Positions 1 through 5,970 of a stretch of DNA of 7,420 bases are shown here, piece after piece. Source of the stretch: an uncultured Lachnospiraceae bacterium. GTDB lineage: Bacteria > Bacillota > Clostridia > Lachnospirales > Lachnospiraceae. Numbering within the stretch: the first letter of the stretch is position 1; the number at the start of each line of letters is the position of its first letter. Position numbers and translations under genes: made by a program. The stretch covers positions 1-7,420 of the forward strand of contig CANSYV010000062.1 in NCBI GenBank assembly GCA_947651335.1, read 5' to 3'. The notes under the pieces were generated by a model. The model worked only from the letters and a program-made list of their open reading frames with translations. It was not told where the DNA came from and did not search any database.

Positions 1-30
1 CTGTGTGAACAGTAATGATAAGCTACAGAT

Positions 31-321
31 TCATTTCTCAGGAACAGGCACAGACTGTTCCTTATTTTTCCGGATCATCCGATTGATCTCCTGCACCTTT
101 TTCCAGTCTTCAAAATACGCGATCAGGTAAGTTCCTGTAAACACGGCGACGAGCATCACCGCAAGACATGCGAAAAAGACAATATTCATCACAAGAAAAT
201 CAAACACCACGATTCCCATAAAAAGCACCACCGCCACAACCACCCCAAAATTCAGCAGAATAGAGCCAGTACCATGATAATACAATATACTTACCAAGGG
301 AGCTGGGGGACGTGCTCTCAC
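31..321 (-). CDS. Small hypothetical membrane protein, uncertain start
   Basis: A 96-codon frame that opens with GTG and ends with TGA. I do not recognise the family. Residues from about 21 to 69 are almost wholly hydrophobic, fitting two closely spaced membrane helices (about 21-40 and 46-68). A charged cytoplasmic-type tail follows, rich in Lys, Arg and Glu (EDWKKVQEINRMIRKNKEQ). The hydrophobic core and charged tail look like a real protein. The first 18 or so residues (MRARPPAPLV and on) do not: their DNA is the complement of the toxin leader on the other strand, there is no good ribosome binding site before the GTG, and an in-frame stop lies about 30 bases further upstream. The true start may be internal, or the 5' end may have been lost when the neighbouring locus arrived. 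A weak promoter-like pair (TTGTGA, 18 bp, CATAAT) lies at 365-394 on this strand. Confidence 0.5.
   Translation of the reverse strand: MRARPPAPLVSILYYHGTGSILLNFGVVVAVVLFMGIVVFDFLVMNIVFFACLAVMLVAVFTGTYLIAYFEDWKKVQEINRMIRKNKEQSVPVPEK
286..291 (+). promoter_or_regulatory. Possible -10 of the toxin transcript
   Basis: TATACT sits in a short AT-rich stretch (276-291) that also contains GATAAT and TACAAT. A start near 298 would give a leader of about 59 bases before the toxin ATG, a usual length for type I toxins. No convincing -35 is visible 16-18 bp upstream, so this is tentative. Confidence 0.25.
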
Positions 322-347
322 CCAATCCGAGCACCTTACGGAGGGTG
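312..347 (+). promoter_or_regulatory. Structured toxin leader with sequestered ribosome binding site
   Basis: The GGAGG at 340-344 is a strong Shine-Dalgarno sequence 12 bases before the ATG at 357. Two competing hairpins are possible. GTGCTC (312-317) can pair with GAGCAC (329-334). Alternatively CACCT (332-336) can pair with AGGGTG (342-347, one bulged G), burying the ribosome binding site. Both use bases 332-334. Shine-Dalgarno sequestration is a known way to delay translation of type I toxins. The pairing is seen by eye and was not folded by computer. Confidence 0.45.
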
Positions 348-356
348 GTGATTATT

Positions 357-441
357 ATGAGTACATTATGAAGAAATGCAGATCATGCTCACAATCGCTT
401 TACTAATCGTTGCAATTCTAAATCTGAAAAATAAGAAATAG
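357..441 (+). pseudogene. Holin-like type I toxin, frameshifted
   Basis: A start codon behind a strong GGAGG opens a frame of only four codons (Met-Ser-Thr-Leu, then TGA at 369-371). Removing one T of the TT at 366-367 restores a continuous 27-residue peptide: it starts MSTYEEMQIM, continues with a hydrophobic stretch (LTIALLIVAIL) and ends with the basic tail NLKNKK before TAG at 439-441. This is the layout of the putative holin-like toxin family of Bacillota (MSTYE-like start, one membrane helix, Lys/Asn-rich end), whose members depolarise or disturb the membrane. The flanking hairpins and antisense promoter fit the same family. As the sequence stands the full toxin cannot be made. A 21-residue form could arise from ATG at 376, five bases after the early stop, by translational coupling, but that ATG has no ribosome binding site of its own. 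A sequencing error is the other explanation. Confidence 0.62.
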
Positions 442-474
442 CCGTCCTGCTCTCGACAAAGTTTAGGAACGGCT
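427..474 (-). terminator. Terminator of the antisense RNA
   Basis: On the minus strand AGCCGT and ACGGCT (469-474 and 440-445) form the base of a stem, extended by a CCT/AGG pairing beyond one bulged base (468). The loop is about 16 bases. The stem is followed by ATTTCTTATTTTT, an intrinsic terminator tail. Read on the plus strand the same hairpin has no T-tract, so termination is for the leftward RNA. The T-tract overlaps the toxin's last codons. Confidence 0.6.
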
Positions 475-501
475 AGTCTTAAATAGTCAAGTATTAAATT
501 C

Positions 502-540
502 GCCGGGTCGGGTGACCTGCACTCACCTTCCGGCTCCCTT
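502..540 (+). terminator. Hairpin in the toxin 3' UTR, weak terminator
   Basis: GCCGG (502-506) pairs with CCGGC (530-534), and inside it GGTGA (511-515) pairs with TCACC (523-527) around a 7-base loop. A short pyrimidine run (TCCCTT) follows. It would end the rightward toxin transcript within the region antisense to the RNA antitoxin, and also forms the first hairpin of that RNA. The tail is poor, so termination may be leaky. Confidence 0.45.
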
Positions 541-549
541 GCTAAGCAT

Positions 550-578
550 ATTATATGCCATTTACACGAATTTTTCAA
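550..578 (-). promoter_or_regulatory. Strong promoter of the antisense RNA
   Basis: On the minus strand TTGAAA (573-578) and a perfect TATAAT (550-555) are separated by exactly 17 bp. This is the best sigma-A-type promoter in the window. No protein gene on this strand begins near it, so it is best explained as the promoter of the regulatory RNA. Confidence 0.75.
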
Positions 579-704
579 CCGCCATTTTAAATTGAAACAT
601 CACACTTCAAACGCACTTCAGACCCAAATCGGACACAGACCGGGCCATTCGATTACTCAATTATTCATTTTTATTCATTTATCACAATTTATCCATATTA
701 GGGC
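579..704. other. AT-rich intergenic stretch without a gene
   Basis: I see no credible coding frame or RNA gene between the antisense RNA promoter and the transporter promoter. The only structure noticed is a perfect tandem 10-bp direct repeat (TTATTCATTT twice) at 661-680. Confidence 0.5.
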
Positions 705-733
705 TTTAAATATTCGTCAAAATCATGTATAGT
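705..733 (+). promoter_or_regulatory. Candidate promoter of the NhaC-family gene
   Basis: TTTAAA (705-710) and TATAGT (728-733) are separated by 17 bp, matching the sigma-A consensus at 4 and 5 of 6 positions. A second possible -10, TATGAT at 738-743, lacks a good -35. Either would leave a leader of roughly 115-125 bases before the start codon. Confidence 0.4.
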
Positions 734-753
734 TAATTATGATAAAAACGTTA

Positions 754-832
754 GAGGACTGGAAAAAAATAGCTCTTACACTTTTACAGTTCCTCGAAAA
801 TTCAAAGCGCACGGAATAATCAGACAATTCCG
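754..832 (+). promoter_or_regulatory. Structured leader of the NhaC-family gene
   Basis: Two hairpins can be drawn in the long leader. GAGGACTG (754-761) pairs with CAGTTCCTC (787-795, one bulge). CGGAAT (812-817) pairs perfectly with ATTCCG (827-832). No T-tract follows the second hairpin, so any control would act on translation or RNA stability rather than termination. I cannot match this leader to a known riboswitch class. Confidence 0.3.
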
Positions 833-864
833 GAGGTGCTCTATTAAGAAAGAGGAGACTCAAG

Positions 865-2523
865 ATGAGAAAGAACCAAAACACATCCAAGAAACACCGT
901 CTGGCGGACATCCGCGGAAAGTGGATGGTACATATCATGTTACTGGCCTCGGCCATAACACTTTTCTTCCCTGTGATTGCCTATGCCGCGGAAGAAGAGG
1001 CCGAGAAGGTGACCAGCCACTTTTACATGACGCCGCTGTCGCTCCTTCCCCCGGTGATCGCCATCGGACTGGCATTAATCACCAAAGAAGTGTATACTTC
1101 TCTGTTTGTGGGGATTGTGATCGGCGGACTGCTTTACTCAAATTTCAGTTTTGAGGGAACTATCACTCATGTATTCACCGGCGGTATCGTATCTGTACTT
1201 TCTGATGCGTACAACGTGGGTATCCTGATTTTCCTGGTTATTCTGGGAATCATGGTGGTACTGATGAATAAGGCGGGAGGTTCTGCCGCATTTGGCCGCT
1301 GGGCCGCCACGCACATCAAATCCCGGGCAGGCGCACAGCTTGCAACCATTGCTCTCGGTGTGTTGATTTTTATCGACGATTATTTTAACTGCCTGACAGT
1401 GGGAAGCGTTATGCGTCCTGTGGCAGACCAAAGCAATATTTCCAGGGCAAAGCTCTCTTATGTGATTGATGCCACGGCTGCGCCGGTGTGCATCATTGCC
1501 CCGGTCTCCTCATGGGCAGCGGCAGTGGCCAGCTATGTGGAAGACGGAAACGGGCTCTACCTTTTTATCCGGACAATCCCGTTTAACTTCTACGCTCTTC
1601 TCACCATTGTCATGATGGTCTTCCTGGCTCTCACCGGCATGGACTACGGCCCTATGGCAAAACATGAGAAAAACGCCAGGGAAAACGGAGACATTTTCTC
1701 CGGTATCGAGGAATACGCGGCAGCCACATCAGAAACCGCCAACCCCAATGGAAAAGTGCTGGACTTAGTGCTTCCCATTGCCGTGTTGATTATATCTTGT
1801 GTCATCGGTATGATTTATTCCGGCGGATTCTTTGAAGGCGCAGGATTCGTAGATGCATTTTCCAACTCAGACGCCTCCATCGGACTGGTGCTGGGTTCTT
1901 CTGTGGCGTTAATTCTGACAGTTATTTACTATTGTATCCGCAGAAGCCTTACATTTGAGGGAATTGCCGAAGCCATTCCAGAAGGATTCAAGTCTATGGT
2001 TCCTGCTATCCTGATTCTGACATTCGCGTGGAGTCTGAAAGCTATGACGGATTCCCTGGGTGCAAAGCAATTTGTGGAAGAACTGGTACAGAATTCCGCA
2101 GGCAGCTTCCAGTCATTCCTGCCGGCAATCGTGTTCGTGATCGGAGTTTTCCTTGCCTTTGCAACTGGTACGTCCTGGGGAACTTTTGGAATTTTGATTC
2201 CCATCACCCTGGCCATATTCCCCCTGGAAAACCCCATCGGCGTGATCTGCGTTTCCGCATGTATGGCTGGTGCTGTATGCGGCGACCACTGTTCACCCAT
2301 TTCCGATACCACCATTATGGCCAGTGCAGGCGCCCAGTGTAATCACGTTACACACGTATCCACCCAGCTGCCCTATGCCATTACCGTAGCGGCGGTCAGT
2401 TTCGTAAGCTACATTATCGCCGGGTTTGTGCCCAATGCATTTATCGCACTGCCCATAGCTATTGCTCTTATGATCGGAACATTGATCGGAATCCGGCAGG
2501 TAACTGCTGCACGCAATGCTTAA
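865..2523 (+). CDS. NhaC-family Na+/H+ antiporter-like transporter
   Basis: A 552-residue polytopic membrane protein with about a dozen hydrophobic segments. It carries the signature blocks of the NhaC family: IFIDDYFNCLTVGSVMRP at about 168-185, an Ala/Pro-rich ATAAPVCIIAPVSSW stretch at 203-217, GTSWGTFG at 435-442 and GDHCSPISDTT at 473-483. Family members exchange Na+ or another small ion or solute for H+ across the cytoplasmic membrane; some relatives carry organic acids or amino acids, so the substrate is not certain. Residues 20-42 form an extra N-terminal hydrophobic segment ending in IAYAAEEE, which resembles a cleavable signal peptide and precedes the transporter core that starts near residue 53. 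The ATG is well supported: GAGGAG at 852-857 lies 7 bases before it. It appears to be a single-gene transcript, with its own leader upstream and a strong terminator downstream. Residues 260-300 form a charged, probably cytoplasmic loop between the two halves. Confidence 0.9.
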   Translation: MRKNQNTSKKHRLADIRGKWMVHIMLLASAITLFFPVIAYAAEEEAEKVTSHFYMTPLSLLPPVIAIGLALITKEVYTSLFVGIVIGGLLYSNFSFEGTITHVFTGGIVSVLSDAYNVGILIFLVILGIMVVLMNKAGGSAAFGRWAATHIKSRAGAQLATIALGVLIFIDDYFNCLTVGSVMRPVADQSNISRAKLSYVIDATAAPVCIIAPVSSWAAAVASYVEDGNGLYLFIRTIPFNFYALLTIVMMVFLALTGMDYGPMAKHEKNARENGDIFSGIEEYAAATSETANPNGKVLDLVLPIAVLIISCVIGMIYSGGFFEGAGFVDAFSNSDASIGLVLGSSVALILTVIYYCIRRSLTFEGIAEAIPEGFKSMVPAILILTFAWSLKAMTDSLGAKQFVEELVQNSAGSFQSFLPAIVFVIGVFLAFATGTSWGTFGILIPITLAIFPLENPIGVICVSACMAGAVCGDHCSPISDTTIMASAGAQCNHVTHVSTQLPYAITVAAVSFVSYIIAGFVPNAFIALPIAIALMIGTLIGIRQVTAARNA

Positions 2524-2546
2524 AATTCCTTTCTTTTTCATATTCG

Positions 2547-2574
2547 GCGGCGGTCCAAAAACCGCCGCTTTTTT
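2547..2574 (+). terminator. Intrinsic terminator after the NhaC-family gene
   Basis: GCGGCGGT (2547-2554) pairs perfectly with ACCGCCGC (2561-2568) around a 6-base loop and is followed directly by six T. It begins 23 bases after the stop codon and separates the transporter from the sigma factor operon. Confidence 0.93.
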
Positions 2575-2665
2575 CTATCCTTTCCAATAGTTGCGTGCTC
2601 TGCGAAAACAGACTGCCGCCCGGCACATTTCCCCGCCAGAAATCATCAAAAAAATCTCTCCCCCA

Positions 2666-2697
2666 TGCACCCAAATGAAATGCTCTCCAGTCTAATA
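2666..2697 (+). promoter_or_regulatory. ECF-type promoter signature before the sigma factor
   Basis: TGCACC (2666-2671) and AGTCTAATA (2689-2697) are spaced about 17 bp apart. This resembles SigV-like ECF promoters, which have a TGAAAC-type -35 and a CGTCTAA-type -10. It ends 31 bases before the sigma factor start. No good sigma-A promoter is obvious here, so the operon may be driven by its own sigma factor, a common design for ECF systems. The -35 match is partial, and the assignment is inference. Confidence 0.45.
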
Positions 2698-2728
2698 AGT
2701 AAAGAAAAAGAACAGTGAGGTGAAATTC

Positions 2729-3226
2729 ATGGAAGCGCTATTGGTCAAAAGAGCACAGAGAGGCGACACAGACGCTTTTATCCGGCTGATGGAAAAGCAC
2801 AAACTCCCGCTCTACAAAATCGCCAAAAGTTATCTGAAAAACGAAGAAGACATCGCTGATGTGATGCAGGACACTATACTCTCAGCCTATGAGCACATCA
2901 AAGAGCTGAAACAGGCCCTTTATTTTAAAACCTGGCTCACCAGAATCCTGATCAACCACTGCAATGACTTGCTGAAACAGCAGAGACGTTTCATTGAGAC
3001 GGCCTGGACACAAGAAGCCTGCCCTGCGCCTGCCCCGGAGGATGACCGGGCGTTTTATGAACTGCTGGCTGAACTCCCGGAAGATATGCGCCTGATTTTC
3101 CTTTTATATTATGGAGAGGGATTTCGCACAAGGGAAATCGCGCAGATTCTGGATATGAATGAGAATACGGTGAAAAGCAGACTGCGAAGAGGCCGGAAAC
3201 AATTAAAGAACATACTCTGCTGCTAA
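2729..3226 (+). CDS. ECF-type RNA polymerase sigma factor
   Basis: A 165-residue sigma-70 family protein containing only regions 2 and 4, as expected for the ECF group. Region 2 spans about 5-82: EDIADVMQDT (40-49) is the core-binding 2.2 segment, and FKTWLTRILINHCND (66-80) is the -10 melting and recognition part. A Pro/Ala-rich linker (about 95-105) leads to region 4 (about 108-160), with the -35-binding helix-turn-helix REIAQILDMNENTVKSRLRR (135-154). I place the start at ATG 2729 because GAGGTG at 2717-2722 lies 6 bases before it. A GTG at 2720 overlaps that ribosome binding site and is unlikely to be used. The protein directs RNA polymerase to a small set of stress promoters once its anti-sigma partner, encoded 17 bases downstream, releases it. 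It is most like the SigV/SigX-type ECF factors of Bacillota, but I cannot fix the group by eye. Confidence 0.9.
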   Translation: MEALLVKRAQRGDTDAFIRLMEKHKLPLYKIAKSYLKNEEDIADVMQDTILSAYEHIKELKQALYFKTWLTRILINHCNDLLKQQRRFIETAWTQEACPAPAPEDDRAFYELLAELPEDMRLIFLLYYGEGFRTREIAQILDMNENTVKSRLRRGRKQLKNILCC

Positions 3227-3243
3227 TATTAGGAGGCGATATC

Positions 3244-4344
3244 ATGAAACAGACAGAAAGACACATGAAAGAAATTCTAAGCCGGGATATCCACATGTCC
3301 CAAACCGTTGACAAGAGAATTATGGACACCTATCATCTGCTGGGGAAACGGAAAACCCGCCCCAAAAAGAACCTGGGAGCCGCGGCAGCCATAGCCGCCC
3401 TCTGCCTTGTGGTGCCAGGCGTGGTCTACGCGTCGTCCAAAACAGAATTTTTCCAGGCAATGTTTGGAAATACCACGAAAGAGTCCCACCAGGCCATCCC
3501 CAGAGAAGTGGACACCGGAAAGGGCTATACCACAGATGTGATCCTGCCCTCCCAGGAATATGTACCGGTGGATGAGGCAAAAGCAGAAGAAGCCATCGGC
3601 CCCTGGGTGTCAGAAGAACCCCTGGAAAAGCAAATCGGAAGCCACACTCTGCGCATCGAAAGTTTTGCCTATGACCAGAACGGCGCGCTCATGTATTTCA
3701 CACTGGAACGGGAAGGAGGAGTCACCGCTCTTTTCGGAGACCAGGAGTCGAATATGGCGAAAGGCGCGTCTTTCACCGAAGAATCCGATTTTTATTTTAC
3801 TTATGAGACAGAACAGGGAATTGGCGGATTTGACAACATTTATATAGATACAGTGAAAAGCACCCCGGATAAAATGTTCTGTTATTCCTATATATTATGG
3901 TCAGAGCCGCTCTCTGCCGGCGACCTTCCCTGCCTGGTACTGAGCACCTATCCCTGCCCCAGAAAAGAGGTGACAGAGGAAACACCTGTAGAGACTGAAA
4001 AAATCAAACTGACGGATAAAGAACCCATTCCGGTAAACACGGTGGACATGGAAGAAAACGGATATCTGGAATACTCACCAATTTCTTTAAGCGTGGACAT
4101 GTCAAAAGGCTTCGGCCTATCCTTGGAGGAAGCGCGAGACCCCTATTATCTCACCCACCTGGAAATCGTGTATCAGGACGGGAGCAGTTATGTAGTGGCA
4201 GATACTGAGAATAATGTGGCAAACAGCGGTTATGTTCTGGGATGCGATACTTATTATAAGACTATGTTCAACCGTCTGGCTGATGTTGAGGCAATACAAG
4301 AAATTATTGTCAATGATGTGCGGTTTCCTACAGTTCCTAAATAA
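3244..4344 (+). CDS. Membrane-anchored anti-sigma factor, DUF4179-like
   Basis: A 366-residue protein with the layout of DUF4179 anti-sigma factors. A short cytoplasmic N-terminus (1-42) ends in a basic patch (GKRKTRPKK). One transmembrane helix follows (about 43-63, NLGAAAAIAALCLVVPGVVY), then an extracellular domain of about 300 residues rich in beta-type segments, aromatic residues and acidic residues. The N-terminal part would hold the sigma factor at the membrane; the outer part would sense an envelope signal that is not known. AGGAGG at 3231-3236 lies 7 bases before the ATG. Only 17 bases separate it from the sigma gene stop, so the two are surely co-transcribed. The function is inferred from architecture and pairing with the sigma gene; the outer domain shows no catalytic motif that I recognise. 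Three cysteines in the outer part (213, 230, 238) plus one near the C-terminus (334) could allow disulfides. Confidence 0.78.
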   Translation: MKQTERHMKEILSRDIHMSQTVDKRIMDTYHLLGKRKTRPKKNLGAAAAIAALCLVVPGVVYASSKTEFFQAMFGNTTKESHQAIPREVDTGKGYTTDVILPSQEYVPVDEAKAEEAIGPWVSEEPLEKQIGSHTLRIESFAYDQNGALMYFTLEREGGVTALFGDQESNMAKGASFTEESDFYFTYETEQGIGGFDNIYIDTVKSTPDKMFCYSYILWSEPLSAGDLPCLVLSTYPCPRKEVTEETPVETEKIKLTDKEPIPVNTVDMEENGYLEYSPISLSVDMSKGFGLSLEEARDPYYLTHLEIVYQDGSSYVVADTENNVANSGYVLGCDTYYKTMFNRLADVEAIQEIIVNDVRFPTVPK

Positions 4345-4357
4345 TCCAGAGCATATC

Positions 4358-4394
4358 TGCCGCACCTGCCTGGGGATGTCAAGCAGGTGCGGCA
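4358..4394. terminator. Long perfect hairpin between convergent genes
   Basis: TGCCGCACCTGC (4358-4369) and its exact complement GCAGGTGCGGCA (4383-4394) form a 12-bp stem with a 13-base loop, 13 bases after the anti-sigma stop. It lies between the anti-sigma gene and the MATE gene, which point toward each other, and would serve both strands. Neither side has a T-tract, so it may act as a factor-aided terminator or protect the 3' ends of the mRNAs. Confidence 0.6.
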
Positions 4395-4467
4395 CAATCC
4401 ACCTCTATCAATTCATGTGCCGTACCTTTCCCGGCCCTTAATTCTTGGACCGATTTCTTCACATAAG

Positions 4468-5841
4468 CTATGTTTGCTTCGGAAAAAAATCCCTGGTAAT
4501 ATTCTTCAGCCACCGACAACTCTTATAGTGCCTGTAAATAAACGGCATTTTCACAAATTCATCCAAACAGATCAAAAAGTACACCCACAGAGGCGGCAGC
4601 TTCAGCACAAACGCGCTGATAAATCCCAGAGGAACGGCAAAGAGCCACATGTCAATCACGTCGCAGATAAAGCCCCAGCGGGAGTCGCCGCCCGCGCGGA
4701 AGACTCCGCAGATTAATGTGGTATTCATGGCCTGTCCCAGCACATAATACATATTGATATAGAGCATAACACTGAGATACCCTCTGGATACATCTGTTAG
4801 ATCCGCCATATTCATAAAGACGGGCCGCAGAAGGAAGATCAGAATCCCCCCTGTAATTCCGCTGAGAAAAGTAACCCTGCAGAACCTGGACGCATCTGCC
4901 TTTACCCGCTCCATATGACCGGCTCCGATGGTCTTTCCCAGCAGAATCGCCCCGGCATTGGCAATTCCAAAGCATATCACCGTGCCCAGATTTCTGGCAA
5001 CAATAACCACCGCATTGGCGGCCACCATATCACTTCCCAAATGCCCCATAATCACCGAGTACATGGAAAATGCCAGACCCCAGCATACCTCATTGCCAAA
5101 GGCAGGCAGGGAATATTTCATAAAATCCTGAAAGAGTATCTTATTGTAACGAAACAGCAGTGCCGGACGGAACCGGATGGTCTGGAAGCGGCAGGCATCT
5201 GCCATACAGATTGCAAATTCCACACCCCGGGCCGTTGTGGTTGCCAGAGCCACCCCCACAATTCCCATCTTGGGAAATCCCAGCAGTCCGAATATAAATA
5301 CCGCATTTAATAAAATATTCAAAATTAGAGCCGACGCATTGGTCCAGGCGGCAAAAACCACCCGCTCCACAGAACGCATGGTACACAGATATACCTGGGA
5401 AATACTCATAAACAAATAGGAAATCCCCACAACCCTCAGATAAGGCATTCCCTCCTGAATCAGTCCGGCTTCTGATGTAAAAACCATCATTAAAACCCTG
5501 GGGAAAAAACAGGCGAGAATAAAAAATATCAGGGAAACCAAAATGGACAGTTTCATGCCGATTCCCATAATATTTTCAATGGTCCGGGTATCCTTTTTCC
5601 CCCAGTACTGGGCCGCCAGCATACCGATTCCGGAAGCAATGCCTGCGTACACCAGATTCAGGATAAACATAATCTGGCTTGCCAGAGATCCCGCCGCAAG
5701 GGCTGTCTGGCTCACCCATCCAAGCATAATCACATCCGCGGAACTGACCGCGGTGGTGATCAGATTCTGGATGACAATGGGCAGCGCCAGGCGGAACATA
5801 TCCCGGTAAAATGAATTGGATTTTGCCATATTCGCATCCAT
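4468..5841 (-). CDS. MATE family multidrug/cation efflux transporter
   Basis: A 457-residue protein of about 12 membrane helices arranged as two similar halves (about 15-215 and 235-445), the usual MATE size and design. These transporters export cationic or drug-like compounds in exchange for Na+ or H+. Recognisable blocks are PIVIQNLITTAVSSADVIML (21-40, with the acidic residue of the first helix), GMLAAQYWGKKD (73-84), its second-half counterpart GAILLGKTIGAG (297-308), and GVFRAGGDSRWGF (379-391). The substrate cannot be told from sequence. The start at ATG 5841 is chosen because AGGGGGAG (5846-5853) lies just upstream. A longer frame begins at TTG 5877 but has no such site and adds an unlikely N-terminus. 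The gene lies downstream of metY on the same strand, 166 bases away, but has its own promoter (5971-5999), so it is probably transcribed independently at least in part. Confidence 0.92.
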   Translation of the reverse strand: MDANMAKSNSFYRDMFRLALPIVIQNLITTAVSSADVIMLGWVSQTALAAGSLASQIMFILNLVYAGIASGIGMLAAQYWGKKDTRTIENIMGIGMKLSILVSLIFFILACFFPRVLMMVFTSEAGLIQEGMPYLRVVGISYLFMSISQVYLCTMRSVERVVFAAWTNASALILNILLNAVFIFGLLGFPKMGIVGVALATTTARGVEFAICMADACRFQTIRFRPALLFRYNKILFQDFMKYSLPAFGNEVCWGLAFSMYSVIMGHLGSDMVAANAVVIVARNLGTVICFGIANAGAILLGKTIGAGHMERVKADASRFCRVTFLSGITGGILIFLLRPVFMNMADLTDVSRGYLSVMLYINMYYVLGQAMNTTLICGVFRAGGDSRWGFICDVIDMWLFAVPLGFISAFVLKLPPLWVYFLICLDEFVKMPFIYRHYKSCRWLKNITRDFFPKQT

Positions 5842-5928
5842 AAAACTCCCCCTTTCTCCCCTCAAAAGTGCCCTCAAAAATACTTGGAGCTGTATGTAAA
5901 ACTGCTTTCCAGCGCCACCAGGCCGGGC

Positions 5929-5961
5929 AAAAGAAAGCCGTCGGACTCATGCTCGTCCGAC
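5929..5961 (-). promoter_or_regulatory. Dyad in the MATE leader: operator or attenuator
   Basis: A perfect 7-bp inverted repeat, GTCGGAC (5955-5961 on the minus strand) and GTCCGAC (5940-5946), spaced by 8 bases, lies at about +3 to +24 of the predicted MATE transcript. On the minus strand it is followed by GGC and then TTTCTTTT (5929-5936). That makes it either a weak intrinsic terminator (attenuator, or end of readthrough from metY) or a repressor operator of the TetR or MarR kind placed to block transcription. The sequence does not decide between these. Confidence 0.5.
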
Positions 5962-5970
5962 AGCCCCCTC

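Larger units (their letters stand above)
427..543 (-). ncRNA. Antisense antitoxin RNA of the type I locus (predicted)
   Basis: A near-consensus promoter at 550-578 reads leftward, placing the start near 543. The transcript would run about 115 nt to a hairpin plus T-rich tail at about 427. It contains two hairpins and is complementary to the toxin mRNA from its last codons through its 3' untranslated region. This is the 3'-overlap arrangement of B. subtilis TxpA/RatA and BsrG/SR4 type systems, where the RNA blocks translation or triggers RNase III cleavage. No protein frame is needed to explain the segment. The 5' and 3' ends are inferred from the promoter and terminator positions. Confidence 0.6.

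Noticed and set aside
661..680. Tandem TTATTCATTT repeat as an iteron or CRISPR-like element
   Set aside because: Only two 10-bp copies in AT-rich DNA, with no further copies or flanking features.
711..720. CGTC at 715-718 as an ECF-type -10 for the NhaC gene
   Set aside because: No TGAAAC-like -35 lies 15-17 bp upstream; the TTTAAA/TATAGT pair is a better promoter candidate.
1929..2315. 128-residue minus-strand frame inside the NhaC gene
   Set aside because: Shadow of a well-supported gene; composition unlike a protein and no proper start site.
2720..2728. GTG 2720 as the sigma factor start
   Set aside because: It overlaps the GAGGTG ribosome binding site of the better ATG at 2729.
5842..5877. 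Longer MATE start at TTG 5877
   Set aside because: No ribosome binding site there; AGGGGGAG directly precedes ATG 5841 and homologous MATE proteins start near there.
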